Assembly (NCBI GenBank): GCA_950097015.1
Contig: CATNEN010000038.1
Location: forward strand, 1,426,001-1,490,000
Direction of reading: 5' to 3'
From: Macrostomum hystrix
Taxonomy: Eukaryota > Platyhelminthes > Macrostomidae
Length of the DNA stretch: 64,000 nt
Shown here piece after piece: positions 10,101-20,418 of this stretch (position 1 is the stretch's first letter; the number at the start of each line of letters is the position of its first letter). The translations under genes and the position numbers were made by a program. Below the pieces are notes generated by a model. The model had not been told where the DNA came from. It saw only the letters and a program-made list of their open reading frames with translations, and did not search any database.

Positions 10101-12206
10101 ACAGAAGGCAGAGACGAAAGTCGCGACAATGATGTACGGAGGCTGGGAAATATTTAGTAAAATACTGACCTAGTCTAATCTGAGAGAGTTTATCAACTAT
10201 CAAAAACCGACCACTATTCGAGATTGTTTAAAGCCTGGTCAATTACTAAACTTAACTGACCTAAATTTACCTAAACTGATCTTAACATACCTAAACTTAC
10301 CTTAACTAACTTAACATAATCTACGCCGACCTAAAATAATCTAAACTGACCTAAATTAATCTTAACTGTTCTAAATTAATCTTAACTGTTCTAAATGTAC
10401 GTAAACTAAACTTAACATACCTAAACTTTTCTTAACTGATCTAAACTAATCTAAACTGACCTTAATTGACCTAAACTGACCTAAACTGACCTTGAATTTA
10501 CCTAAGCTGACCTTTAATGGGCACTTAAAATAACTCAAGCAAAGCATAAGGTAGATAACAAATTAAATATCACAAAGGAAGTCGACACATCTCAAACAGA
10601 CTAGAATTGAGCTAATTATTAGGCTAAATTGGCTTGAAACTAACTAAAAATACGGACCATACAACCCAATCACAACCCAATTAGTTGCCATAGCAACGGA
10701 CAGCTCCCAAACCAACCTATATTCCTCGCCCTCCGGATCAGGCGGGTGGCCCACATCAGCGGCAGCCAGTACTCGGGCTCGTAGGAGTGCTGATTCTCGT
10801 TGGACAACTCGGCCGAGCGCGCGAAAGCCAGCATCTCATTGTCGGTGATGAGCTGGCCAAAGTACTTTTGCACTTTGTTATCCGAGTTTATCAGCTGCAG
10901 CCGGCGCTGCCAGTTGAGTTTGAACTTTTTCCGTTTCGGCTGCCAGTAGCCGAAGCGCTCCTTGATGTGCAGCGACACGCCGGCCATCATGAGGATCCAG
11001 GACAGGTTCAGGTACCTCAGCACAGTGATCCGCAGCTTCCTGGCCAGGTCGCTGCGACTTGTCTTCGGACTGTCCAGCAGGGCTTGGCAATAGAATGAGG
11101 ACGAATGCAGCCAAGGGATGGCGCTGCAGACGGACCACCAGCTGTAAATTTCGCGTTTGGTTGTACTTTAAATACGCTTTAAATTTACTTTGTATACTTT
11201 CCAATATGTACTTCCAAATGTGTACTTTATATATGTACTTTTACATGTACTTTAAATGTGTACTTTGAATTTTTTTTCTTAACCATAATAGTATTGCGTC
11301 AAGATTTTGAATCGCAGGCAAAATGAATGGAATCTGAATAGGATTTCCAGTGGGAACTTTGTAGGAACTCAATGCGACTTGGATCGGGGTCTTTTATGCG
11401 ATCAGAATGAGCGTTTTGTGGGATCTTAATTAGATCGAAACGGGGATTTTTAGCGGGACCTGAATAAAGCCTGATTGGGATCTTTCATGGAGTCTTTATT
11501 GTAGGATATTAATGGGCTCTTTAGCAGGGATCTGAATGGGATCTTTAGTAGGGATCTGAATGGGATCTTTAGTAGGGATCTGAATGGGATCTTTAGTAGG
11601 GATCTGAATGGGATTTTTAAAGGGGATCTTTTTGGATCTTTGTAGGAGCTGAACGTGATTTGAATAGAAACTTTTGTGGGATTTGAATGGGATCTAAATG
11701 GGATCTATGTTAACTCCAAGTCAGAAGAAGTTTTTTATTAAAGCAGTGCGTGTACCTCCATCATGGTTGTTTTTGATCTGCGAAAGGTCTGATTGAAATG
11801 TTTGTGTACAGTCTTTGTGTGATATAAACTATAACTCTGTGACTGCTAAATCATCTTATCAAGAAATAAATATTGTGCCTACTTCACGCAAGCAAAGCAG
11901 CGAATTACAAGTTACTATCACTCACCGGCCGAACACAGTCGACACGAAGAAGCCAAGCATGAAGGACAGGGGCACCGAGGTTCGAATCGCTTTCAGCCAC
12001 GCGACAGTGACCTCAAATGTGGCCTTTAGCTCCGCGTGCGGGTACAGTACATTCAGGTACATCACAGCCAAGCCCAGGTACATGAGGGTGAAGATCAGGT
12101 AGTCAATCCACAGGAGTTGCCAGACACTACCGGCCCAGCGGAACAGAAGCTTCACAAAGAACAGACGATCGTCTGTGTAGATCTGAGACGCATAGCTCAC
12201 CGCCAT
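7135..12206 (-). CDS. Bestrophin-family anion channel, copy A
   Basis: Predicted Ca2+-activated anion channel of the plasma membrane. Exons are 11926-12206 (ATG at 12206), 10717-11141, 9427-9726, 7881-8053 and 7135-7635; phases 2, 1, 1, 0 chain exactly to 559 residues. The N-terminus MAVSYASQIY and FVKLLFRWAGSVWQLLW match the family start; VPLSFMLGFFV followed by RWW (residues 94-96) is the neck and TM2 signature, with V78, F82 and F86 at the human BEST1 I76/F80/F84 positions. Exon 2 has YLNLSWILMMAGVSLHIKER and EYWLPLMWATRLI, exon 3 has NIPLVYTQVAVTAVY, exon 4 has LLNPMGKDRADVPMSDILN. Aligned to the BEST1 Ca2+ clasp (GEDDDDFE) the last motif keeps Asp at the D301 and D304 positions but puts Lys and Arg at E300 and D302. 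The C-terminal exon is Ser/Lys-rich and family-variable. A tandem paralogue lies at 16507-20418. Confidence 0.93.
7660..7882. repeat. Minisatellite, 20-bp unit, bestrophin A intron 4
   Basis: About 11 copies of GATCTGTGGCATCTGAGGGG inside the short intron 7636-7880. The array abuts the donor of exon 4. Confidence 0.9.
8545..8835 (+). repeat. SINE-like dispersed repeat, family B
   Basis: In bestrophin A intron 3. Holds a B-box-like stretch (CCTGAGCTCGATTCCGCGG), GGCTTGTCGTGCAATTTACG, AGAGTGTACACTGCCTGA and the tail GCCTCCTCGCTGGCTGCGGGTC. The 5' half recurs at about 17040 and the 3' half at about 42340-42505. Confidence 0.7.
10235..10515. repeat. Degenerate short-period repeat, bestrophin A intron 2
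   Basis: Irregular repeats of about 10-12 bp built on CTAAACTGACCT and CTTAACTGATCT. Older and more degenerate than other arrays in the window. Confidence 0.7.
11510..11640. repeat. Minisatellite, 24-bp unit, bestrophin A intron 1
   Basis: About 4 clean copies of GGGATCTGAATGGGATCTTT plus AGTA, flanked by degenerate GGGATCT-rich sequence from about 11380 to 11705. Confidence 0.8.
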
Positions 12207-13333
12207 TGTGTCTGGGGAGTTTCACTGCTGAACTTTCTGGTGATTTGAGCTGCATCGGCTTAAGTCAGTCTGCTTTTATATTCGAGTTGAATTTGCTTAC
12301 AATTCATTCTCATTCCTAGAAACAGTTGCCTACGTTCGGCTTGAGCCTGTCCTGTGCTTATCGGTAGTGTTTTCGTCAACTGTCACTTGTAGCTGCGCTG
12401 ACAGTGTGAACTTGTCTAGCCTTTATTTTTCTTTTCGAGCTTAATTTCTTCATTCATTTTTTGCTTATCAACTTTCGAAATCTTTCACTATTATGGAAAA
12501 CTGTAAGATGATAAGCAGGCCAACAACTCGAAAATTTTTTGCTTTCAGAGTTACGAGAACTGCAATATTTTCTGCTGACTCAAAATGTTACGAAAAACAA
12601 ACCGGTTTTCATGCGCTTATAATTGAGGTCACGAAAGTTACAGAACTGTGACACAATTTCAACGGTTGTGACACAATTTCAACGGTTGTGACACAATTTC
12701 AACGGTTGGGACAATAATTTGACGACTGGGACACAGTTTTTATGAACTGGACGAAGACTAACAGTAGAAAGACGAATTAGGGGGAGTTTCAAAAACCAAA
12801 TATTTTTTTGCTAGCAATGTCAACAAACAACACCAGTTTGTGCTAGCACCAACAAGCCCCCAGTATGTGTCGTGTCTCATGGAGCACAGGTCTACGACAG
12901 AAATGACTCACTAAATCCCAATTTGCCACGACGTGAATTGATCTTCCAAAACAAAATCCCTAAGATTAGGACCACGTGTGCTCAAGCCTTAAGGATTAAG
13001 AGATTGGGCTAGTCTAAATCCTCAGATTTAAGGGACAGGTTTTAGCTGATCGCCATTGCCAGGTGGAGGCTGAAACACTTGGCACAGCTGGCAGCAGCAG
13101 AACATTGGGAAAACAAAACACTCGAATCGTTGAATAGATTCTCATCCCGCACCCCCCAAGAGACTACGTGGCTGCAGCAGCTGCTGGCCTGACAGCAGAC
13201 AACAGGTCGCCACGTGGCGGTCCGGGGTCTTGGGGCTAACGGCACGCAGTGCATAAAAGGCCGAGCTCAAGCAAGCACAGCTCACCGACCAAATCGTATT
13301 TCCCAATCAACACTTCGCTAGCAAGTGAACACA
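12207..13333. other. Divergent spacer between bestrophin A and cyclophilin B
   Basis: No gene seen. Holds a short tandem repeat at about 12650-12715 (GTGACACAATTTCAACGGTT), a 15-bp motif TAACAGTAGAAAGAC at about 12760 shared with the PDHB intron insert, and the cyclophilin B promoter at its right end. Confidence 0.6.
13160..13333 (+). promoter_or_regulatory. Cyclophilin B core promoter with TATA-like box and two ACGTGG motifs
   Basis: A TATA-like GCATAAAAGG is at 13251-13260, about 75 bases before the ATG. ACGTGG occurs at 13166-13171 and 13212-13217, the second inside the palindrome CGCCACGTGGCG. ACGTG is the core of bZIP/UPR-type and E-box sites, so stress-responsive control is possible but inferred. 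Confidence 0.5.
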
Positions 13334-14257
13334 ATGGCTCTTATCAGAGAGTTCCTCCTCACAATTCTGCTCCTGGCCGGTGCGGCTCTCGCCAAATCTG
13401 CCGACGACTCCGACGACCAGCTGGAAAAGCCGAAGTACACAGTCACCGAGGAGGTCTGGTTCGAGGTGGAGATCAAGGATCTGGACGGCCCCGGCGACGA
13501 CTTCACCGGCCGGTTCACCGTCGGCGTCTTTGGGGAGGACGCTCCGGCCACCAGCATGAACTTTGCGGCCCTGGCCAGGGGCTGGAAGTCGGCCAAGGGC
13601 GACGTGCTGCACTACAAGAACACGCCGGTGCATCGCATTGTGCCAGACTTCGTCGTCCAGATGGGCGATGTGGCGCGCAAAGACGGCACCGGCGGAGCCA
13701 GCATCTTCGGCAAGGCATTCAACGACGAGCCGTTCATCCTGTCGCATCGGAGCGCCGGCTGGGTGGCCATGGCCAACCACGGCCCGGACACGAACGGCTC
13801 CCAGTTCTACATCACCCTGACAAAGGCTCGCTGGCTGGACAAGTGAGACAATTTTAGATTCATTTGCTACTACTACTACTAGCCCAATAATCAAGTAGTG
13901 TGGGTAGTAGATAGGTGCTGTTTAGTCGATAGACTGAATCGCTGTACACAGCTTGGTGATTCACTGCCCAATAGCTGTACCAACTATCGGAACCAACTGG
14001 GTTAGGTCTAATTCCCATCAGTGAGTTTACAATTTACAACTTCCGCGTGCCGCAGGCATCACGTGGTCTTCGGCAAGGTCGTCCGCGGCTTCGACGTGGT
14101 CAACACCATCGGCGAGGTGCCGACGAACCCGGAGAACGCCCAGCCAAAGAAGCGAGTCCGCATCCTGGACTGCGGCGTCGTCGGACTCAAGAAGTCCTAC
14201 ACGCTGACGAAAGCTGAGCTGGACTCAACCACCGACCTGGTCAAGTCGGAGCTGTGA
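13334..14257 (+). CDS. PPIB: ER-lumenal cyclophilin B-type peptidyl-prolyl isomerase
   Basis: Catalyses proline cis-trans isomerisation during folding in the secretory pathway. Exons are 13334-13842 and 14056-14257, joined in phase 2 (donor AA|gtgaga, acceptor gccgcag), giving 236 residues. Residues 1-20 form a signal peptide (MALIREFLLTILLLAGAALA). The cyclophilin core follows: HRIVPDF with catalytic R101 and F106, Q109 in VVQMGD, GTGGASIFG, MANHGPDTNGSQFYI with F158, W167 in ARWLDK, and H172 before VVFGKVVRGFDVV; these match R55, F60, Q63, F113, W121 and H126 of cyclophilin A. The C-terminus is KSEL, a KDEL-type ER-retention signal. The single intron (13843-14055) has no array. It lies between two minus-strand bestrophin paralogues. 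Confidence 0.96.
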
Positions 14258-16506
14258 GACATTGCCGGTCGCAAACTGAGCAACTGGGATTCCTAGAAAT
14301 CATAACTACTCAGCCCATTTATGAGTCAAAAGTTTTAAAACAAGAATATAGCGTTTAGAGTATGGCTTATAGCTCAAGCGATATTTCTTGTACTTGAGGG
14401 ATAAATATACGAGCTACATGCAAAACTCATTGCTAGAACCGCAGTTTTAAAATTAGGATTGAAATTAGGTTTGAAATGAAATAAGACAGGTGAAATTAAT
14501 GACTTAATGAGCGAGTTTTTTTCACGTGAATTTCGACTTCTCAAACTGAATAGAAATAATTGATCCTAAATCAGTCCTGTAGTATCTGAATGCATCAGTC
14601 CTGAAGTATCTGAATGGGTCAGTCCTGAAGTATCTGAATAGGTCAGTCCTGAAGTATCTGAATGGGCCAGGCCTGAAGTATCTGAATAGGTCAGTCCTGA
14701 AGTATCTGAATGGGCCAGGCCTGAAGTATCTGAATGGGCCAGGCCTATAGTATCTGAATGGGCCAGTCCTGAAGTATCTGAATGCATCAGTCCTGAGGTA
14801 TCTGAATGCATCAGTCCTGTAGTATCTGAATGCATCAGTCCTGAAGAATCTGAATGCATCAGTCCTGAAGTATCTGAATGCATCAGTCCTGAAGTATCTG
14901 AATGCATCAGTCCTGAAGTATCTGAATGGGTCAGTCCTGAAGTATCTGAATAGGTCAGTCCTGAAGTATCTGAATGGGCCAGGCCTGAAGTATCTGAATA
15001 GGTCAGTCCTGAAGTATCTGAATGGGCCAGGCCTGAAGTATCTGAATGGGCCAGGCCTATAGTATCTGAATGGGCCAGTCCTGAAGTATCTGAATGCATC
15101 AGTCCTGAGGTATCTGAATGCATCAGTCCTGTAGTATCTGAATGCATCAGTCCTGAAGAATCTGAATGCATCAGTCCTGAAGTATCTGAATGCATCAGTC
15201 CTGAAGTATCTGAATGCATCAGTCCTGAAGTATCTGAATGCATCAGTCCTGAAGTATCTGAATGCATCAGTCCTGAAGTATTTGAATGCATCAGTCCTGA
15301 AGTATCTGAATGCATCAGTCCTGAAGTATCTGAATGCATCAGTCCTGTAGTATCTGAATGCATCAGTCCTGTAGTATCTGAATGCATCAGTCCTGAAGTA
15401 TCTGAATGCATCAGTCCTGAAGTATCTGAATGCATCAGTCCTGAAGTATCTGAATAGGTCAGTCCTGAAGTATCTGAATGCATCAGTCCTGAAGTATCTG
15501 AATGCATCAGTCCTGAAGTATCTGAATGCATCAGTCCTGAAGTATCTGAATGCATCAGTCCTGAAGTATCTGAATGGGTCAGTCCTGTAGTATCTGAATG
15601 CATCAGTCCTGAAGTATCTGAATGCATCAGTCCTGAAGTATCTGAATGGGTCAGTCCTGAAGTATCTGAATAGGTCAGTCCTGAAGTATCTGAATGGGCC
15701 AGGCCTGAAGTATCTGAATAGGTCAGTCCTGAAGTATCTGAATGGGCCAGGCCTGAAGTATCTGAATGGGCCAGGCCTATAGTATCTGAATGGGCCAGTC
15801 CTGAAGTATCTGAATGGGTCAGTCCTGAAGTATCTGAATGGGCCAGGCCTGAAGTATCTGGATGCATCAGTCCTGAAGTATCTGAATGCATCAGTCCTGA
15901 AGGACCTTAAAAGCGCATTTAATAACAAAATGGAAGTAAAAAAGAAAAAGGGCACCTTGTTGAGAACCGTTGGCAGTTGTGATAAAAAATCTTTTTTATT
16001 TCTCTCTTATTTTTGTATTATTGTTCGCATTAGACGATTACTAAATACTAAATTTCCCTAATTATTGTATAGAAGAAAACGTCTTAAAGTTATACTAGTT
16101 ATACTATGAGATTCTACGGAAAAAAATTAAACACAACAGAGAACGAAGGACAGATTTGATTTGTAAAATTAAAATCAATACTTAAAAGCAGAAACATGAT
16201 AATGAACAAAAAATTCACATGCACCTGCACACGCATACTACTAACTGTTCAGCTGTTCAGTAGTGCTGACGCGAATTCGCAATGTGTTATTTGTTGTTTT
16301 ACAAAGTTGACAAGCTTTAAATATACTATACAAAATGTTTAGGGGCTATAAAAAACTGTGGGGATAAGAGAGAGGGGAGAAGAGGAGAATAATGCAATGT
16401 CAGGAGGGATGGGGAGAGGCAAGTGGGAAAGAACTGTAGCAGCCCGGAGATAAGGGAAAGAGGAAAAGATACCCAGAAATCCCAGACAAAAAGAGAAGCT
16501 GCGGCG
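14258..16506. other. Convergent intergenic region
   Basis: Apart from the 24-bp array, AT-rich sequence including 3' UTR-like stretches for cyclophilin B (left) and bestrophin B (right). No further gene recognised. Confidence 0.6.
14575..15903. repeat. Minisatellite, 24-bp unit, with higher-order structure
   Basis: About 55 copies of a 24-bp unit with core TCAGTCCTGAAGTATCTGAA ending in TGCA, TGGG or TAGG, or as a GGCCAGGCCTGAAG variant. A block of variants starting near 14613 recurs near 14925 (offset 312, 13 units) and partly near 15645 (offset 720, 30 units). Lies between cyclophilin B and the 3' end of bestrophin B. The 441- and 477-codon minus-strand open frames are artefacts. Confidence 0.92.
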
Positions 16507-19500
16507 TCAGTGCGGCGTGTACGACCCGCCCCTCTTGAAGTTGATGGACGAGACGGTCTCGTCAATCTTGTCGGCGACAGCCGACAGCAACTGCTTCTGC
16601 CTGGACTTCAGCGCAGCAGCGTGCAGTTGAAAGCCGCCGAAGCCGCCTAGCGAGGATGTGGAGGCCTGCACGGTGACATTCTCGGAGCCGCCGGCGCTGC
16701 CGCCAACACTCGGCAGGTTGTTGTGGCTCCGTTTCTTACGGAAGGAGTTGCGCTCGGATGCTGACTCGGGGCCTGCGGACAGGGTGCCCGCTGAGGCGCT
16801 GCCGCTGCCGCCTTTGCCGCCGTTGCCGTGCTTGGCCTGCGCGGCGGCGGCCTTCTCGGCCCGGTTCCGCTGCTGCAGCCGTTTGAGCAGGGCCCGGTTG
16901 AGCTGCCGCTCGGTGTGCTCGGGGCTGGCAAATTTGTCGTGCGCGTGCACGCCGCTGAAGTTGAAGCAGGCGAGAAACTCGGCCACCTGAAGAGGACAGA
17001 CTAAGCTCGTTCATTTGGGGATTTTTGGGATTAGGGGGCGAGTGGTGGAGCGGTCTAAAGCGTTTTCCTCACGCACCAAGGTCCTGAGCTCGATTCCACG
17101 GCGATTTGGGGCGCAGCCACAGAGAGAAGGCTGGAGGCTTGTCGTGCAATTTACACCCTTGAGGGCCAAGCTTTAAGGCACTTGTGGTAAGAGCGTCGGA
17201 CGACTTGAAGGTCGGGGGTTCGATTCCCGACTAAACTCCTTAAGCAAGACGCTTAACTCTGAATTGCTTTAGCTCACCCAGCTATTCCATTTGTTCCGTT
17301 CGGGTGCAGCACAAAAAATTGTCAGGGAGGGAGAATTCGCCCCTTCTTGGCAGTTCTACTGCTAAGGCAAGCCCTTAACACATGCCTAAACAATAAGCAA
17401 TATCATATTCTTTTACTAGTCGTTTCAGACCCGTTTTTTCCGACACCTAAAGTATTCTGAAGAGCTATCGGCTTGGAGGATATCTGGGTGGGATAATTTT
17501 CCCACTCACCTGGGCCTCCTCAGCCTCGCCGCTATCTGCCAGGCCGCGCGGGAAGATGCTGTCCTCAGCCCCGCCCATCTTGATGGCCACCTTGAGGTTG
17601 GAGTTGAGGATATCCGACATTGGGATGTCGGCCTGGTCCTTGCCCATGGGATTCAGTAGGCACATTCCGATCTTGAACCAGCCTGACCAAAAGCGATCGA
17701 TCGATATTTTAGTGATCTAAGAGAGGAATTCAACTGTTTGAAATCTAGAATTAAAAAGGCCTTAACAATTTAGGGATCTAATTAAAATTAGGGATAATTT
17801 TGGGATCCATAAAAGGGATACTTCAGGAATCTATGATAGATATAACTTAGGGATCTAGAATAGAGATACTTCAAAGATCTAGAATGGGGATAATTAAGGG
17901 ATCTAGAAAACGGATAATAAAGGTATCTAAAATGGCTAATGTAAAGATCTAGAAGAGGATAGAGTACATAAAAGGGATAATTTAATGATCTAGAATAGGG
18001 ATCATTTAGGGATCTAGAAGGTGGACAATTTGGGGATCTAGAAAATAAGAACTAAGGGACCTATGGACACAGGGAATTAATGATCTATCACGAGGATAAT
18101 GATTCTCACCCAGATAAAAGATGAATTCCAAGCCACCAAGCACAGGTATGAAGCCAAGCACCTGCTGCCCGGTATTTCTCTGGAAGGTACCATTCACTGA
18201 AAAGCTAGCCGTGCTGCCCTGTACAATGTCGGAGTCCATGAGCTGGGTGGACACAATGGTGGATGCCAGGTATAAATAAACTGCCGTCACAGCCACCTGG
18301 GTGTACACAAGCGGTATGTTGAACTCAGAGTACATCCACACGGTGCCGAGATCGGAGCGAAAATTTTGCACCTGCTCCATCAGCCACAGGCAGTGCCGCT
18401 CGTCCGATATGCAGTCTGTGCGGCAAAATTAGCTGGGATTGCTAGGCGACTTGAGTTTGAAAAATCTTATTTCAAACTTTTCATATTTATTTCAACAGCC
18501 CAAGTGTGTGGCTTAATCCCAAATCCCTAGATAGGAAATCCCCACCCCAGATCCAGAGGTAAAAATCCAAACTCCAGATCCTGATCTCAAATCCCAGCCC
18601 CAGATCCTGATCTCAAATCCCAGCCCCAGATCCTGATCTCAAATCCCAGCCCCAGATCCTGATCTCAAATCCCAGCCCGAGATCCTGATCTCAAATCCCA
18701 ACCCCAGATCCTGATCTCAAATCCCAGCCCCAGATCCTGATCTCAAATCCCAGCCCCAGATCCTGATCTCAAATCCCAGCCCCAGATCCTGATCTCAAAT
18801 CCCAGCCCCAGATCCTGATCACAAATCCCAGCCCCAGATCCTGATCTCAAATCCCAGCCCCAGATCCTGATCTCAAATCCCAGCCCCAGATCCTGATCTC
18901 AAATCCCAGCCCCAGATCCTGATCTCAAATCCCAGCCCCAGATCCTGATCTCAGATCCCAACTCCAGATCCTGATCTCAAATCCCAACCCCAGATCCTGA
19001 TCTCAAATCCCAACCCCTGATCCTGATCTCAAATCCTAATTCCCGATCCTGATCTCAAATACCTGCCCCAGATCCTGATCTCAGATCCCAACTCCAGATC
19101 CTGATCTCAGATCCCAACCCCAGATCCCGATCTCAGATCCCTGCCCCAGATCCTGATCTCAAATCCCAACTCCAGATCCTGATCTCAGATCCCAGCCCCA
19201 GATCCTGACCTTGAATTCTTACCCCAGATCCTGATCTCAAATCCCAACCCCAGATCCTGATCTCAGATCCCAGCCCCAGATCCTGACCTTGAATTCTTAC
19301 CCCAGAGCCTGATGTCAAATCCCAGCCTCAGATCCCTAATACCGAATCCCAGCCCCGAGACTAACAATCAAAGTTCCGCGCGCAATCTCACTCAAATTCC
19401 TGGCCCTTCTAATCAGGCGGGTGGCCCACACAAGCGGCAGCCAGTACTCCGGATCGTACGAGTGTTTGTTGTCGTTGGACAATTGCGCGGATCGGCCAAA

Positions 19501-20418
19501 CGCTTTGACTTCATTGTCCGTCACCAATTTACCAAAGTACTTTTGAACTTTACTGTCCGAATTTATCATGTTTAGCCGACGCTTCCAGGTGAGCTTATAC
19601 TTTAAGTTTTTATTCGGCTGCCAGTAGCCGAAGCGCTCCTTGATGTGCAGCGACACGCCGGCCATCATGAGGATCCAGGACAGGTTCAGGTACCTCAGCA
19701 CAGTGATCCGCAGCTTCCTGGCCAGATCGCTGCGACTTGTCTTCGGACTGTCCAGCAGGGCTTGGCAATAGAATGAGGGCGTCTGAAGCCATGGTATGCA
19801 CATGCAGACAGACCACCAGCTGTTGGGTTTGAGATGGGATAAGGGCAATCACTTACACCTTTTTTTGTAGCTTTGATAGCTGCTACTTGGTCAATTATAT
19901 ACATGCTATCTACCTGTGCCAGTGCTGGTTGGGCAATTAACACGTCTGTTAAAATCAGATAATTACACTGGTTATCTACCTGTACTAGTTAGGAAATTAT
20001 AACTTTAATCTACCTGTGCATTTTGGGCAATTATAATTCTTATCTACCCTGCATGTTTGAAAATTATACAACTTGATAAACAGCTTCTATTGTAGACTCA
20101 TCCCATACATGACAAATTTTCAAGTGCTCATCCTCACCGTTCAACTACGGTAGACACGAAGAAGCCAAGCATAAACGACAGTGGCACTGATGTACTGACA
20201 GTCTTCAGCCAGCTGACAGTGACCTCAAATGTAGTCTTCATGCTCGGATCTTTGTATAGAACTATCTGATACAGTGCAGCCAACGAGACGTAGATGGTAA
20301 TGAACACCAGGAAGTCCAGCCACAACAATTGCCACACGCTGCCAGACCATCGGAACAGGAGCTTGATGAAGAACAGTCTGTCCTGCGTGTAGATCTTTGA
20401 GGCATAGCTAATAGCCAT
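16507..20418 (-). CDS. Bestrophin-family anion channel, copy B
   Basis: Tandem paralogue of copy A with the same five-exon structure: 20138-20418 (ATG at 20418), 19392-19819, 18110-18415, 17510-17682 and 16507-16986. Exon lengths 281, 428, 306, 173 and 480 compare with 281, 425, 300, 173 and 501 in A, and phases 2, 1, 1, 0 are identical, giving 555 residues. Motifs: MAISYASKIY, FIKLLFRWSGSVWQLLW, VPLSFMLGFFV and RWW, NIPLVYTQVAVTAVY, and LLNPMGKDQADIPMSDILN, where Asp is kept at the two clasp positions but E300 and D302 equivalents are Lys and Gln. The last exon is Gly/Ala/Ser-rich and hardly resembles that of A. A 166-bp part of exon 2 is nearly identical to A although the rest of the exon is diverged. 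Introns share no sequence with those of A. Confidence 0.93.
17040..17170 (+). repeat. SINE-like repeat, family B (5' part)
   Basis: In bestrophin B intron 4. GGTGGAGCGGTCTAAAGCG resembles a tRNA A box, GTCCTGAGCTCGATTCCACG a B box, followed by GGCTTGTCGTGCAATTTACA as in the copy near 8545. Confidence 0.7.
17183..17385 (+). repeat. tRNA-derived SINE, family A
   Basis: A-box-like GTGGTAAGAGCGTCGGACG, B box GGGGGTTCGATTCCCGACT, then AGCTCACCCAGCTATTCC. Same family as copies near 35060, 49120, 55300 and 63610. It does not fold as a full tRNA cloverleaf in my reading. Confidence 0.8.
18540..19345. repeat. Minisatellite, 26-bp unit, bestrophin B intron 2
   Basis: About 30 copies of GATCCTGATCTCAAATCCCA plus GCCCCA, more degenerate towards the right. 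It nearly reaches the donor of exon 2 at 19391. Confidence 0.92.

Noticed and set aside
14522-15955. Long minus-strand open frames of 441 and 477 codons, full of YFRTDAF or HSDTSGL repeats
   Set aside because: They follow a 24-bp minisatellite whose unit is a multiple of three; both frames are equally open and there is no start context, splice or conserved domain.
17183-17260. Possible tRNA gene (GGTTCGATTCC B box)
   Set aside because: A-box side and T-stem do not form a full cloverleaf, and the same sequence recurs with a common 3' body, so it is a SINE.
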